64,000 nucleotides of DNA from a virus, in IMG/VR virus record IMGVR_UViG_3300033992_001502, positions 124,001-188,000 of that record; one strand, 5' to 3'. Shown here piece by piece: positions 1 through 7,948 of this stretch (positions are counted from its first letter, which is position 1; every line of letters begins with the position of its first letter). Under the pieces are notes generated by a model. It did not search any database, had not been told where the DNA came from, and saw only the letters and a program-made list of their open reading frames with translations. The translations under genes and the position numbers were made by a program.

Positions 1-21
1 GTCAATGATTAAATTCATAGT

Positions 22-327
22 TTAAGGTTTTGGAGCGTCAGCTTGTTCCGGCTGAACACTTAGTGTTTTAATTGACTTAGCAATTAACTCAGCTTCATCC
101 AATGTAAATATACCCTTTGACTGACAGTGATTAGCTGCGGAAATCAAAACGATTACTGAATGTTCTGGTGTTAAATTAGCTAAGAAGTTATCGTAATCAG
201 CTTGATTAGTATAACTGATTGAAGAAAGTAGTGTTGCAATCGGAGCAGCATCCGGCTGAACTTGGTCAGCCGGTGCACTCTTGATTTCTTCAACTACAGT
301 CGCGGTTTGTTTTTTAGAACTTGCCAT
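22..327 (-). CDS. small hypothetical protein, 101 aa
   Basis: I do not recognise this protein. It has a low-complexity N-terminal third rich in Ala, Pro, Lys and Gln. A compact, probably helical segment (about residues 35-90) follows, with one Cys and one His close together in an ANHC stretch near residue 68. It ends in a short acidic/Pro tail. It starts at an ATG 19 bases after the stop of the gp32-like gene and reads the same way, so it is probably co-transcribed with it. That position suggests a role near replication or late transcription. The sequence shows no resemblance I can see to T4 gp33 or gp59, the neighbours of gene 32 in T4. The open reading frame, tight spacing and clean start support a real gene; no function is assigned. 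Confidence 0.7.
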   Translation of the reverse strand: MASSKKQTATVVEEIKSAPADQVQPDAAPIATLLSSISYTNQADYDNFLANLTPEHSVIVLISAANHCQSKGIFTLDEAELIAKSIKTLSVQPEQADAPKP

Positions 328-346
328 GTTTGTATGTTGTTATTTT

Positions 347-1402
347 TTATAGATCTTTGAATAAATCGTCTAAGTCATCTGCTTTAGCTGGAGCAGCTGG
401 CGCAGATTTTACTGGAGCTGGACTTTCCGTTATTGAACCAAAATCATCGTCTAATTCAATTGACATATTAGAGCTTGATGTAGCTGGCGCAGCTGGCGTA
501 TATTCCAAAGATTCTCCCATTGGTGCTTGAGAACGATTAACTGGAGCAGAGTTAGTAAAGTGTTTCTTCATTCTCTCATCTTTAGTGTTTGCAACTAAGT
601 TATCGATGATTTGTTTGTAAGGAACGATTGCTTTGATAAATTCTGCAACTTTTTCATACTCATGGTCAGTCCACTCTTTTAAGAAGTATTGACTCATGTC
701 CGGTGAGTTCTTTTTAAAGAACTCACTAGTAAATTGCATTACTTTAGGCTCATTAGATACTGCGATCTCTTTTCCTGCATGAGAGATAATCAAAGGACTA
801 ACTTCATTCATGAATTTACTTGAACTGAAATCTCTCCATGCTTTCGTTTTACGTTTAATAACTAATACGAAGTCCTTACCAGTAGTAAGAGAGAATGGAT
901 TGATTTTTTGAGTTGTTACTAACTCATTTTCTGGATTGATCTCTTGTTGAATCAAGTTATCAATAGTGTATCCGTAAGAATAAACTTTGATTTTGCCTTC
1001 CAATTGTGGAAATTGAGGGTCTTTCTTGATGTAAACACAAGAGTAATAATTGTAGTAACGATTGAAGTACTTCTGAATTTCTTCAACAATTGAAGGTTCT
1101 TCGTTTTTCAAACGTTTTAATTCCAAGTCCAATGTCCAAAGAATTGATGATGCGCCAGTAGTAGAAGGGCAGTCAACGTACAACTTCTCATTTGTTAGAG
1201 GGTTGATAAGTTTTGCTGCGTACTTCTTGTAGCGGCTTTTACTAGGATCCGTTACCCATGGGATAAAACGGATTACTGATTTGTAGATTCCGTTCTGACC
1301 TTGGTCTGGACCCGGATTGTACATGTTTTCGTCGACTTTGCGAGCGTTTGCTGATGATTTACCTGAGAAATCATCGAGATTGAGATTGAATAGATCTTCC
1401 AT
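347..1402 (-). CDS. 32: gp32-like single-stranded DNA-binding protein
   Basis: This is the T4 gp32-type protein that coats single-stranded DNA during replication, recombination and repair. The C-terminus is an acidic tail ending DDLDDLFKDL, nearly identical in pattern to the T4 gp32 end (TDLDDLLNDL) that recruits replication partners. The central OB-fold region has the gp32-like pattern KKDPQFPQLEGK followed by an NPF..GKDFVL strand. A Ser/Pro/Ala-rich linker precedes the tail. In the segment matching the T4 zinc site I see only one Cys (DCPS), so the His-Cys3 zinc cluster appears lost. At 351 aa it is somewhat longer than T4 gp32 (301 aa). I chose the ATG at 1402; an in-frame TTG six bases upstream is less likely. 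A TATAAT box lies 26 bases upstream. Confidence 0.88.
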   Translation of the reverse strand: MEDLFNLNLDDFSGKSSANARKVDENMYNPGPDQGQNGIYKSVIRFIPWVTDPSKSRYKKYAAKLINPLTNEKLYVDCPSTTGASSILWTLDLELKRLKNEEPSIVEEIQKYFNRYYNYYSCVYIKKDPQFPQLEGKIKVYSYGYTIDNLIQQEINPENELVTTQKINPFSLTTGKDFVLVIKRKTKAWRDFSSSKFMNEVSPLIISHAGKEIAVSNEPKVMQFTSEFFKKNSPDMSQYFLKEWTDHEYEKVAEFIKAIVPYKQIIDNLVANTKDERMKKHFTNSAPVNRSQAPMGESLEYTPAAPATSSSNMSIELDDDFGSITESPAPVKSAPAAPAKADDLDDLFKDL

Positions 1403-1428
1403 GTTCAAAAATGATTTTAATTTATAGA

Positions 1429-1434
1429 ATTATA
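1429..1434 (-). promoter_or_regulatory. candidate early/middle -10 box for the gp32-like gene
   Basis: On the minus strand this reads TATAAT, preceded by G one base upstream after TTA, 26 bases before the gp32-like ATG. It lies directly downstream of the terminator at 1458-1489, so the gp32-like gene seems to have its own transcription start. Similar GTATAAT/GTATATT boxes lie 24-32 bases before the S1, groEL and exonuclease genes. No convincing -35 element is visible. Confidence 0.4.
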
Positions 1435-1457
1435 CTAAATAAGTGTGAGAGGTTTCC

Positions 1458-1489
1458 AAAAAAATAGGGCGAGTTTTAATACCCGCCCT
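1458..1489 (-). terminator. rho-independent terminator after the Hc1-like gene
   Basis: Read on the minus strand, a 6-bp stem (AGGGCG/CGCCCT at 1484-1489 and 1466-1471) encloses a 12-base loop and is followed by a T-rich tract (A run 1458-1464 on the plus strand). It sits 25 bases after the stop of the 62-aa Hc1-like gene and before the gp32-like promoter, separating the two transcription units. Confidence 0.75.
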
Positions 1490-1513
1490 CTAATGTGAAC
1501 TTTTAATCTAAAA

Positions 1514-1702
1514 TTAAGCTTTTGGAGCTGTCTTAGAAGATTGAACGTGAGTTCTTCCCTCTTGGCAAGTAGCTTTAATTTCTTGAAGAAGACCACGAGT
1601 TCTAGTACCCGCAGATTTATTTCCTTTTTCGTAGAATTTAACCGCTTCTGCTTCAAGTTGAGCAACTTGGTCCTTTAATTGTGTTAACCATTCTGGTGTC
1701 AT
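1514..1702 (-). CDS. Hc1-like histone H1-type DNA-binding protein, 62 aa
   Basis: This small basic protein has the organisation of the Hc1 family of bacterial histone H1-like proteins common in Bacteroidota and Chlamydiae. An N-terminal amphipathic helix (LKDQVAQLEAEAVKFYEKG) is followed by the family-like stretch KGNKSAGTRTRGLLQEIK, matching the usual KGNKAAGTRARKALLELEK pattern. It ends in a Ser/Lys/Ala tail without the long Lys/Ala extension of chlamydial Hc1. I use the ATG at 1702; an in-frame TTG at 1708 would add two residues. In a phage it could compact genomic DNA, act on the host nucleoid, or mimic a host protein. The family assignment rests on recalled patterns only; an alternative is a generic small coiled-coil protein. 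Confidence 0.6.
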   Translation of the reverse strand: MTPEWLTQLKDQVAQLEAEAVKFYEKGNKSAGTRTRGLLQEIKATCQEGRTHVQSSKTAPKA

Positions 1703-1756
1703 AATCAATAAGTATTTTTGTATCTTATATTACGAAACTTCACCCGGTTTTAAATA

Positions 1757-2482
1757 TTATTGATATTTGGTTGAAAATATTGCATCTGGGAATGATTTCT
1801 TAGTAAATCGTATCCAGGTTTGCATTACTTCTTCGAATTCTGATTTAGAGATTACGCCGGAAGAAACGAAAGGCCGTAAGTATGAATTGAATTCTGAATC
1901 TATTGGGACTCTCTTTTTAACAGCAGCTGCGTGCATCCCTGAGACCATTGCTGGTATTTCATCAGGTAAAAGAAAATACTTGTAATTGTCTTGAGCACCA
2001 TCTCTAACTTTTTTTGAGGTTTTTACAATGTGACCGACTTTCTTGTTTACTCCTTTTTGTAAAAGGTGCTCCAATTCGTGTCTAAGTGTATCAACTATTT
2101 TAAAGTTTAAGTCTTGGTATTTAGAAGGTTCAGCGTCAGGGCTAATGTAAATAACTAGGTCTATCTCTGGAGAGTCTGGATCAGATTCAGCTGGGATATA
2201 CACGTTTGCATCAACTACAAATCCATTCTCTTCGAAATTAATGGTTTCCCAAGGAAGTCCATTAAAATCAGTAGTTTCAGAAGGATCAAAGTCGACCACT
2301 CTAACTATTTTAACAGTTAAGTCAAATTCAATAGGTTCAGAGTAGGTAAAACTCTCAGTTTTAGGTTTGCCTATTGTTGAGCCGGCTGTTTTTTTGATAA
2401 ATGAAAATACATCGCTCGCATAAGAAGATGATAGCGTGTCGTATTTTGATTCGTATATAAATTGACTAAATCTTTTTATCAT
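1757..2482 (-). CDS. putative zinc metallopeptidase with capsid-targeting-like N-terminus
   Basis: The 241-aa protein carries a zincin motif, HELEH at residues 135-139, in the context RHELEHLLQKG. DEIPAM near residue 175 offers a possible third zinc ligand (Glu175), as in several HExxH families with a downstream Glu. The N-terminus MIKRFSQFIYES resembles the T4 capsid-targeting sequence (MKTYQEFIAEA in internal protein III), and IYE-S fits the T4 prohead-protease rule of cleavage after (L/I)xE. The gene overlaps the upstream one by four bases (ATGA), so the two are probably translationally coupled. That neighbour has the same kind of N-terminus and a late-type promoter. I infer a protease packaged in the head and delivered with the DNA. 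The motif is clear; the packaging role is inference. Confidence 0.62.
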   Translation of the reverse strand: MIKRFSQFIYESKYDTLSSSYASDVFSFIKKTAGSTIGKPKTESFTYSEPIEFDLTVKIVRVVDFDPSETTDFNGLPWETINFEENGFVVDANVYIPAESDPDSPEIDLVIYISPDAEPSKYQDLNFKIVDTLRHELEHLLQKGVNKKVGHIVKTSKKVRDGAQDNYKYFLLPDEIPAMVSGMHAAAVKKRVPIDSEFNSYLRPFVSSGVISKSEFEEVMQTWIRFTKKSFPDAIFSTKYQ

Positions 2483-3048
2483 TTCTTTAAGAAGATTACA
2501 TCGAGATCACTAGTAGATGGAATTGACTTATCGTCATAGTTAATATCAATATCTCCACGATCCTTCCCTAGTTTATCAGAAGATAGTGCTGATTTTAATT
2601 TATCGTATATGTCTTCAGGTAAAGCCTTTGTTCCAGTAAGAGCGACTGTAATCTGTTCTTTTTTATCTGTGAAGTTGTTATCGGTGATCCATTTATCTAG
2701 ATCAGCTTGAGCCAATTCATATTCTTTGTATCTCTTAACTCCACCACCGTCTGTGAATTCCGAATGCCATGACTTGTCTTTATCTAAGAATACGATTCGA
2801 GTAGAACCTGTACCAGAAGAAGCAACTGGAGCATTTGGATCGGGCGGAAGTGCTGCACTAGCAAAAGGATCAGCCATTGGATCAGGAGATGATGGTGCTG
2901 GAGCATCGGCTGGAGCATCTGCTGGTGGAGCAGGTTCAGCTGGAGTTTCGTCAGCGGGTGGTTCAACCGGTTCCGCTGCAGGCTCTGTTTCTGGATCGCC
3001 TTCTGCTTCCAATAACAGTTTAAATTTACTAAAGTTAAGTATTTCCAT
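2479..3048 (-). CDS. Pro/Ala-rich protein with capsid-targeting-like N-terminus, 189 aa
   Basis: I do not recognise the family. Residues 1-16 (MEILNFSKFKLLLEAE) resemble the T4 capsid-targeting sequence, with LLE-A a good fit to the prohead-protease cleavage rule (L/I)xE-(A/G). Residues about 17-80 are a very Pro/Ala/Glu/Asp-rich, probably disordered stretch. A folded C-terminal domain follows (about 82-189; charged, with predicted strands at RIVFLD and DLDVIFL). It shares an ATGA overlap with the downstream zincin gene. An ATAAATAA late-type box lies 20 bases upstream of its ATG, so both genes are probably made late, with virion proteins. A packaged internal head protein is the simplest reading. 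Confidence 0.65.
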   Translation of the reverse strand: MEILNFSKFKLLLEAEGDPETEPAAEPVEPPADETPAEPAPPADAPADAPAPSSPDPMADPFASAALPPDPNAPVASSGTGSTRIVFLDKDKSWHSEFTDGGGVKRYKEYELAQADLDKWITDNNFTDKKEQITVALTGTKALPEDIYDKLKSALSSDKLGKDRGDIDINYDDKSIPSTSDLDVIFLKK

Positions 3049-3067
3049 AATAGTCTATTTGTTACTG

Positions 3068-3076
3068 TTATTTATA
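3068..3076 (-). promoter_or_regulatory. late promoter (TATAAATAA)
   Basis: On the minus strand this reads TATAAATAAC, an exact match to the T4 late promoter box TATAAATA. It lies 20 bases before the ATG at 3048 and immediately after the nrdA terminator hairpin. It would drive the pair of internal-protein candidates (3048 to 1757), the only leftward genes here with so strong a late box directly upstream. Confidence 0.7.
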
Positions 3077-3078
3077 AA

Positions 3079-3106
3079 CAAAAATAGGAGCGCTAGGCTC
3101 CTATTT
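3079..3106 (-). terminator. rho-independent terminator after nrdA
   Basis: A perfect 10-bp stem (AAATAGGAGC at 3082-3091 and GCTCCTATTT at 3097-3106) with a 5-base loop is followed on the minus strand by TTTTTG. It ends the nrdB-nrdA transcript 22 bases after the nrdA stop. The late promoter of the next unit begins just downstream, so the two elements are packed back to back. Confidence 0.85.
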
Positions 3107-3127
3107 AAGTCAGTATAGTTTAAGGAT

Positions 3128-5557
3128 TTATGATCCGCAAGCTTCGCATGCATCTGGGTTATCAAGAGAACATACTATATCTTCCGCACTTGTATTAAGC
3201 GCTTCAAATACTGGTGCAATTTGGACAGTTGGAGCAACTTTTCCAGTAGCCATATTTACTCCTAGTCCAGCAATTGCCGAACTCGCAGCTTCAGTTCTAA
3301 GATAATACATTCCTGTCTTTAATCCGCTTTTCCAAGAATGGAAGTGAGCTGATGTTAATTTTGCAGTATTTACGTCTCTAAAGAATAAATTCAGAGATTG
3401 TGATTGACAAATAAATTTACCACGATCAGCTGACATGTCGATGATGGTCTTTTGAGAAATTTCCCAAACTGTTTTATAAACAGCTCTTAATTCCTCTGGA
3501 ATCTCAACGATATTTTGAACAGAACCTTTTTCCAAGATTACTCGATTTCTCATAGAATCTCCCCAAAGTCCTAGTTCAGCTAGATCTCTAACTAGATGTT
3601 TATTAACTACAATAAATTCTCCAGCTAAAGTTCGACGAGTTCCTATATTCGAAGTGAATGCCTCGAATGCTTCATTGTTACCCATGATTTGGGCAGTAGA
3701 GGCAGTTGGCATTGGCGCAAGCAATAGAGAATTTCGGGATCCATGCTTCATAAGTTTTCTACGAAGAGCTACCCAATTCCAACGACCTGATAATTGGTCA
3801 TCCGTTACTCCCCATAAGTTAAACTGAAATTGTCCTGAGCTTAATGGAGAACCTTCGTATGAGGCGTATGCCCCATCCTTCTTTGCAAGATCAATTGATG
3901 CTTCCATTGCAGCGAAGTAGATTGTTTCAAATATCTCAGAGTTTAATTTCTTTGAGGCTTCTCCGCCAAATTCAATTCCCATTATTGCAAAAGTATCAGC
4001 TAAACCTTGAATACCTATTCCAATTGGGCGGTGTTTCTCGTTAGATGCTTTAGTTTCTGCAGTAGGGTAGAAGTTTACGTCAATTACTTTATTTAGATTT
4101 AGTGTTGTTTGATATGCTACATCATATAGAGCCTCATAGTCGTACTCACAATTAGGTTTTCTTAGTTTACCTGTACGCTTTCCGATTGTAATAAATTGAT
4201 TTACTGGAATAGACGCTAAGTTACAAACAGCCTGTTCTTCTTTTGAGGTGTACTCTATAATTTCAGTACATAAGTTAGAAGATTTGATTGTTCCTAAATT
4301 CTTTTGATTTGATTTACGATTAGCTGAATCTTTGAAAAGAATATATGGCGTGCCTGTCTCAACTTGTGATTCAAGGATTTTTTGCCATAGGGTTCTAGCC
4401 TTCATAGTATGACGACCTTTTCCTTCAGCTTCAAGTCTTTCGTAATTACTCTCGAATTCCTCTCCGTACATTTCCCAAAGCTCGCAGTCAATTTCAGCTG
4501 GACAGAATAGTGTCCAATCGCCATCCTCTTCAACTCTCTTCATGAAAAGATCTGGTGTCCACATAGCTAAGAAAAGATCTCGAGCTCTACGCTCTTCTTT
4601 ACCGTGGTTTTTACGTAAATCCAAGAAATCTTCAATATCTGCATGCCATGGCTCCAAGTAAATAGCAAAAGAGCCTTTACGTTTTCCTCCGCCTTGATCT
4701 ACATAACGAGCAGTCTCATTGTAAACCTTTAGCATTGGAATAATTCCATTTGACGTACCGTTTGTTCCTTTGATATAAGAACCAGTAGCTCTAATATTTG
4801 AAACCGATAAGCCGATGCCTCCAGCATTTTGTGAAATTGCAGCTACATCAGATAGAGTTTTGTAAATTCCTGAAATTGAATCTTCATGCATAGTTAATAA
4901 GAAGCATGAAGATAATTGTGGACGTTTGGTTCCAGCGTTAAACAGGGTTGGAGTGGCATGAGTCATTTTGTGAGTTGACAGAAGCTCATACGTTTTTAAT
5001 ACGTTTTGAATGTCTGTTCCCCAAATACCTACAGCTACCCTCATGTATAAATGTTGAGGAGTTTCAGCCGGCTGGCCGTATGTCTTTAATAAGTAACTAC
5101 GCTCTAATGTCTTAAATCCAAAGTAGTCAAAGTTAAGATCGCGATCATGAATGATTGCTTCGTTTAGCGTATTCTTATTCTTCTGTACAGCAGCATAGGT
5201 TTCATCAGAGATAATGCCTGCCACCTTTCCAGTCTTTGGATCTATGTAATTATATAGGTGGTCAATTGTATCACTAAATGACTTGTGGGTCGTTTTGTGC
5301 AATCGGGTAATTGCAATTCTTGCAGCTAAGATTGAGTAGTCTGGGTGAATATGAGCTAGAGCAGCAGCAGTTTCAGCCGCGAGTAGATCAAGTTGCTGTG
5401 TGTTAATTCCATCGTATATTCCAGATACTACTTTAGTGGCTACTTCAAGTGAGTCAACGTAGTCTGTATCCAATCCGTATGTTTGCTTTTTAATACGGTT
5501 TGTTATTTTATCGAGCTTTAGCGTTTCGCTATGCCCATCTCTTTTTATTACCTTCAT
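3128..5557 (-). CDS. nrdA: ribonucleoside-diphosphate reductase, large (alpha) subunit
   Basis: This is the class Ia catalytic subunit that reduces ribonucleoside diphosphates to deoxyribonucleotides for phage DNA synthesis. An ATP-cone-like domain occupies about residues 1-90 (MKVIKRDGHSETLKLDKI). The redox Cys pair is Cys218 (LSSCFL) and Cys445 (VCNLAS). The active-site NxCxE signature is N428-L-C430-T-E432. The radical-transfer Tyr pair is visible in GMYYLRTEA. The C-terminal shuttle cysteines form CEACGS, close to the eukaryotic ending (human RRM1 ends CLMCGS) rather than the E. coli form. The length (809 aa) is normal and no intein or split is present. It follows nrdB by 14 bases in the same direction, forming an nrdB-nrdA operon that ends at the hairpin at 3079-3106. 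Confidence 0.97.
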   Translation of the reverse strand: MKVIKRDGHSETLKLDKITNRIKKQTYGLDTDYVDSLEVATKVVSGIYDGINTQQLDLLAAETAAALAHIHPDYSILAARIAITRLHKTTHKSFSDTIDHLYNYIDPKTGKVAGIISDETYAAVQKNKNTLNEAIIHDRDLNFDYFGFKTLERSYLLKTYGQPAETPQHLYMRVAVGIWGTDIQNVLKTYELLSTHKMTHATPTLFNAGTKRPQLSSCFLLTMHEDSISGIYKTLSDVAAISQNAGGIGLSVSNIRATGSYIKGTNGTSNGIIPMLKVYNETARYVDQGGGKRKGSFAIYLEPWHADIEDFLDLRKNHGKEERRARDLFLAMWTPDLFMKRVEEDGDWTLFCPAEIDCELWEMYGEEFESNYERLEAEGKGRHTMKARTLWQKILESQVETGTPYILFKDSANRKSNQKNLGTIKSSNLCTEIIEYTSKEEQAVCNLASIPVNQFITIGKRTGKLRKPNCEYDYEALYDVAYQTTLNLNKVIDVNFYPTAETKASNEKHRPIGIGIQGLADTFAIMGIEFGGEASKKLNSEIFETIYFAAMEASIDLAKKDGAYASYEGSPLSSGQFQFNLWGVTDDQLSGRWNWVALRRKLMKHGSRNSLLLAPMPTASTAQIMGNNEAFEAFTSNIGTRRTLAGEFIVVNKHLVRDLAELGLWGDSMRNRVILEKGSVQNIVEIPEELRAVYKTVWEISQKTIIDMSADRGKFICQSQSLNLFFRDVNTAKLTSAHFHSWKSGLKTGMYYLRTEAASSAIAGLGVNMATGKVAPTVQIAPVFEALNTSAEDIVCSLDNPDACEACGS

Positions 5558-5571
5558 GTAGTTTCGTATTT

Positions 5572-6534
5572 TTAAAAGTCTGCGTCTAATGAAAATCCGG
5601 TGTTATCTCCGGTTTTTACCCCTGCTTTTTGGTATTCGCCTACTCTTTTTTCGAAAAAGTTAGTTTTTCCGTTTAGTGCGATGTTAACCATGAAGTCAAA
5701 GGGATTTATTGAATTAAATACAGGTTCACAACCTAAATCAGATAATAGTCTGTCTGTTACAAATTCTAAATACTGAGCCATCAAATCTGAATTCATGCCG
5801 ATTAGTTTAACTGGAAGAGCCTCAATTATAAACTCTTTCTCAATCTCAAGGGCAGATAATATAATTTCTTTAATTCGATCTGGTGACACTTTATCTACAA
5901 TGTGATGATTGTGTAGGTGAACTGCAAAGTCTGTATGAGAACCTTCATCTCTGGAAATAAGTTCATTAGAAAAACTTAGTCCTGGCATTAGGCCTCTTTT
6001 CTTAAGCCAAAAAATAGAACAGAATGAACCTGAAAAGAATATTCCTTCAACTGCAGCAAATGCAACGAGTCTTTCTTGGAAAGTTGAGTTCTTGATCCAT
6101 CTTAGTGCCCATTCAGCTTTTTTCTGAACGGCTGGGATTGTGTCAATTGCTCGTAATAGGTGCATTTTCTCGTCTTGATCAGTAATATACGTATCGATTA
6201 ACAGAGAATATGTTTCAGAATGGATATTTTCCATCATGATTTGAAAGCCATAGAAGAATTTTGCTTCTGGATACTGGACGTCTTTTACAAAGTTCTCAGC
6301 TAAATTTTCATTAACGATTCCGTCGCTTGCGGCAAAAAATGCCAATATATGTTTAATAAAATGGCGTTCACCATCGTTAAGGTTTTTTCTCCAGTCGACT
6401 AAGTCTGCTGCTAAGTCAATTTCCTCTGCTGTCCAAAATGACGCTTCTGACTTCTTGTAAAATTCCCAAATATCATGATGCTGAATTGGGAAGACAACGA
6501 AGCGGTTTGGATTCTCTGTTAAAATAGGTTCCAT
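5572..6534 (-). CDS. nrdB: ribonucleoside-diphosphate reductase, small (beta) subunit
   Basis: This class Ia radical-generating subunit partners the NrdA encoded just downstream. All diiron ligands and the radical Tyr are present with the spacing of E. coli R2: Asp71, Glu102, His105, Tyr109, Glu163, Glu197 and His200. The [16 protein letters not shown] stretch is of the eukaryote-like type found in Bacteroidota. The C-terminal peptide FSLDADF matches the FTLDADF tail that docks to the large subunit. The length (320 aa) is typical and no intron or intein interrupts it, unlike T4 nrdB. The ATG at 6534 has an A-rich leader without a Shine-Dalgarno sequence. The 200-base region upstream holds a 64-base structured inverted repeat with an embedded late-type box. 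Confidence 0.97.
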   Translation of the reverse strand: MEPILTENPNRFVVFPIQHHDIWEFYKKSEASFWTAEEIDLAADLVDWRKNLNDGERHFIKHILAFFAASDGIVNENLAENFVKDVQYPEAKFFYGFQIMMENIHSETYSLLIDTYITDQDEKMHLLRAIDTIPAVQKKAEWALRWIKNSTFQERLVAFAAVEGIFFSGSFCSIFWLKKRGLMPGLSFSNELISRDEGSHTDFAVHLHNHHIVDKVSPDRIKEIILSALEIEKEFIIEALPVKLIGMNSDLMAQYLEFVTDRLLSDLGCEPVFNSINPFDFMVNIALNGKTNFFEKRVGEYQKAGVKTGDNTGFSLDADF

Positions 6535-6659
6535 TTTTGTAATTTTTTTAATTAAGTGTGTGTAAGTGATTGAATAATCGAATATGGTGTCGTCTGTCGG
6601 CTAATAGTGGTTGCAAAATGCTTGATATGGTTAGCCAGGTGAACAGCGAACAGTAAAAT

Positions 6660-6723
6660 GCGTGGTATTTTAAATTTCGAGTTATCCATCTGGATTATTT
6701 ATATCGAAACTATAATACCACGC
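6660..6723 (-). repeat. 64-base nested inverted repeat between the S1 gene and nrdB
   Basis: Three nested complementary pairs make an extended imperfect hairpin. They are GCGTGGTATT/AATACCACGC (6660-6669 with 6714-6723), TTTCGA/TCGAAA (6675-6680 with 6704-6709) and ATCCA/TGGAT (6684-6688 with 6691-6695). On the minus strand it begins 11 bases after the S1-gene stop and is followed by ATTTTAC, so it could terminate that gene. A late-type ATATAAATAA box lies inside one arm. The rest of the 200-base gap (6535-6659) holds nothing else I can identify. Confidence 0.6.
6695..6704 (-). promoter_or_regulatory. late-type promoter box inside the hairpin upstream of nrdB
   Basis: On the minus strand this reads ATATAAATAA, matching the late consensus seen before the structural genes. 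It is about 160 bases from the nrdB ATG, much further than the 15-29 bases at the other sites, and lies within the inverted repeat at 6660-6723. It may give late nrdBA expression with a structured leader, or may be fortuitous. Confidence 0.4.
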
Positions 6724-6734
6724 AACTTATAAAA

Positions 6735-7916
6735 TTAGACGAATTCGAACTTTAATTGCTTTCTAATCGCATCTACTTTGTAGACTTGGATTTGGCCTGA
6801 ATCGCTCACCTTGGTTCTACCTTTAAGGTGATTTACGTCAGTTGTAAAAACTGTATCTGAATCAGGTAACTCAATTTCTAAAACAAAAGTTTGTTTGTTA
6901 AGTGTGAAATTTAATGTTTGACCTTCGATTCGGTCTTTTAGGTTTTGCCAAGTTAACTGCTCTTCTCCTACTTTCTCTAATGAATCAGTTAAAATAATTC
7001 TAGGCTCTCCTTTCTTGATTACGATATCTTTGATATAGAAATCAATTGAATCTCCGGATTTATAACCTTTACTGAATTCTTCGTAATTTGCAAATTCAGT
7101 TTTGTGTAATAGCCCGGTAAAATAGTTTTGGAATTCAACGAACATTCCGAAATCATAAGGTTTGTTAGTTAAAATACCTGTGTACTTTTCTCCAAATTTA
7201 AGTTCGTGAACTCTTTGAGGTAAAGTTTGTTTAATATATTTCTTGTATGAAACAATGAATAGATCATTTGTTTGATCGTAGTTCTCAATCATTACTGGAA
7301 TCTCTTTATTCAAGTATTCATTGAAGTCTCGAATAACGTTTGCAGCAGCATGTGATCCAGGTAGGAAACATTTAACTGTTCCTTTATACAGTGCAAGGTA
7401 ACCTCCTTTAACTAGGTTAGTAACCTTAACATAGAACCATTTTTCTTCTTTTAAGAACTCGTTAAGATCGTCTCGGTAAGAAAGAGCAGCGCAACGTTTT
7501 TCTGATCCTAAATAATCGCCGGCATCGGCTTTGTAGATAACAACTTTGAACTTTGCACTTGTTTCATTCTGTAATAACAAAGAAGGCTCTTCGCTAAATT
7601 CTCTAAATGGAACAAAGATAGTAGACAAGGAATCATCATCTTGAACTTCGATTTGTTTGTTTTCAAAATCAATTTTCTTGGCAGTTACTTTACAAACATG
7701 ACCTATTTCAAAGTCTTTATTTGCGGTTGCGCCGAATGTATTTGATGAATAGTACTTGTCGTAAAGCTCTTGGGCATAAGGTTCTTTACAGAAAATCTTT
7801 AAGCCCGCTTTTTTATCCGCTGGAGTTAATTTAATGCTTTTGTTTACTCGGGAATTTCCCTGGCTAAACAGTAAGTCAAAATCAATAACTTCTTGGACGT
7901 TTTCGTTTTTTTGCAT
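6735..7916 (-). CDS. S1-domain RNA-binding protein (ribosomal protein S1-like)
   Basis: The 393-aa protein contains at least two S1/OB-type repeats. One (about residues 160-235) reads VKVTNLVKGGYLALYKG followed by FLPGSHAA, the pattern of ribosomal S1 repeats. The second (about 240-315) has the canonical GxxYxGxxxNKPYDFGMFVEF start and a GLLHKTE core. A first, weaker OB-like segment is at about 70-115, and residues 1-60 and 320-393 are unassigned. S1 proteins bring mRNA to the ribosome; in a host that does not rely on Shine-Dalgarno pairing, a phage copy could favour phage transcripts. It is a single gene between nrdB and a large unidentified gene, with a TATAAT box 32 bases before its ATG and a structured element after its stop. 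Confidence 0.82.
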   Translation of the reverse strand: MQKNENVQEVIDFDLLFSQGNSRVNKSIKLTPADKKAGLKIFCKEPYAQELYDKYYSSNTFGATANKDFEIGHVCKVTAKKIDFENKQIEVQDDDSLSTIFVPFREFSEEPSLLLQNETSAKFKVVIYKADAGDYLGSEKRCAALSYRDDLNEFLKEEKWFYVKVTNLVKGGYLALYKGTVKCFLPGSHAAANVIRDFNEYLNKEIPVMIENYDQTNDLFIVSYKKYIKQTLPQRVHELKFGEKYTGILTNKPYDFGMFVEFQNYFTGLLHKTEFANYEEFSKGYKSGDSIDFYIKDIVIKKGEPRIILTDSLEKVGEEQLTWQNLKDRIEGQTLNFTLNKQTFVLEIELPDSDTVFTTDVNHLKGRTKVSDSGQIQVYKVDAIRKQLKFEFV

Positions 7917-7948
7917 GTTTTTGTTAGATTAAAAAAGTTAACTAATAA

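Noticed and set aside
6535-6735. tRNA or small structured RNA in the gap upstream of nrdB
   Set aside because: No cloverleaf, T-loop (GTTCNANNC) or CCA-end pattern was found on either strand; only the 64-base nested hairpin is supported.
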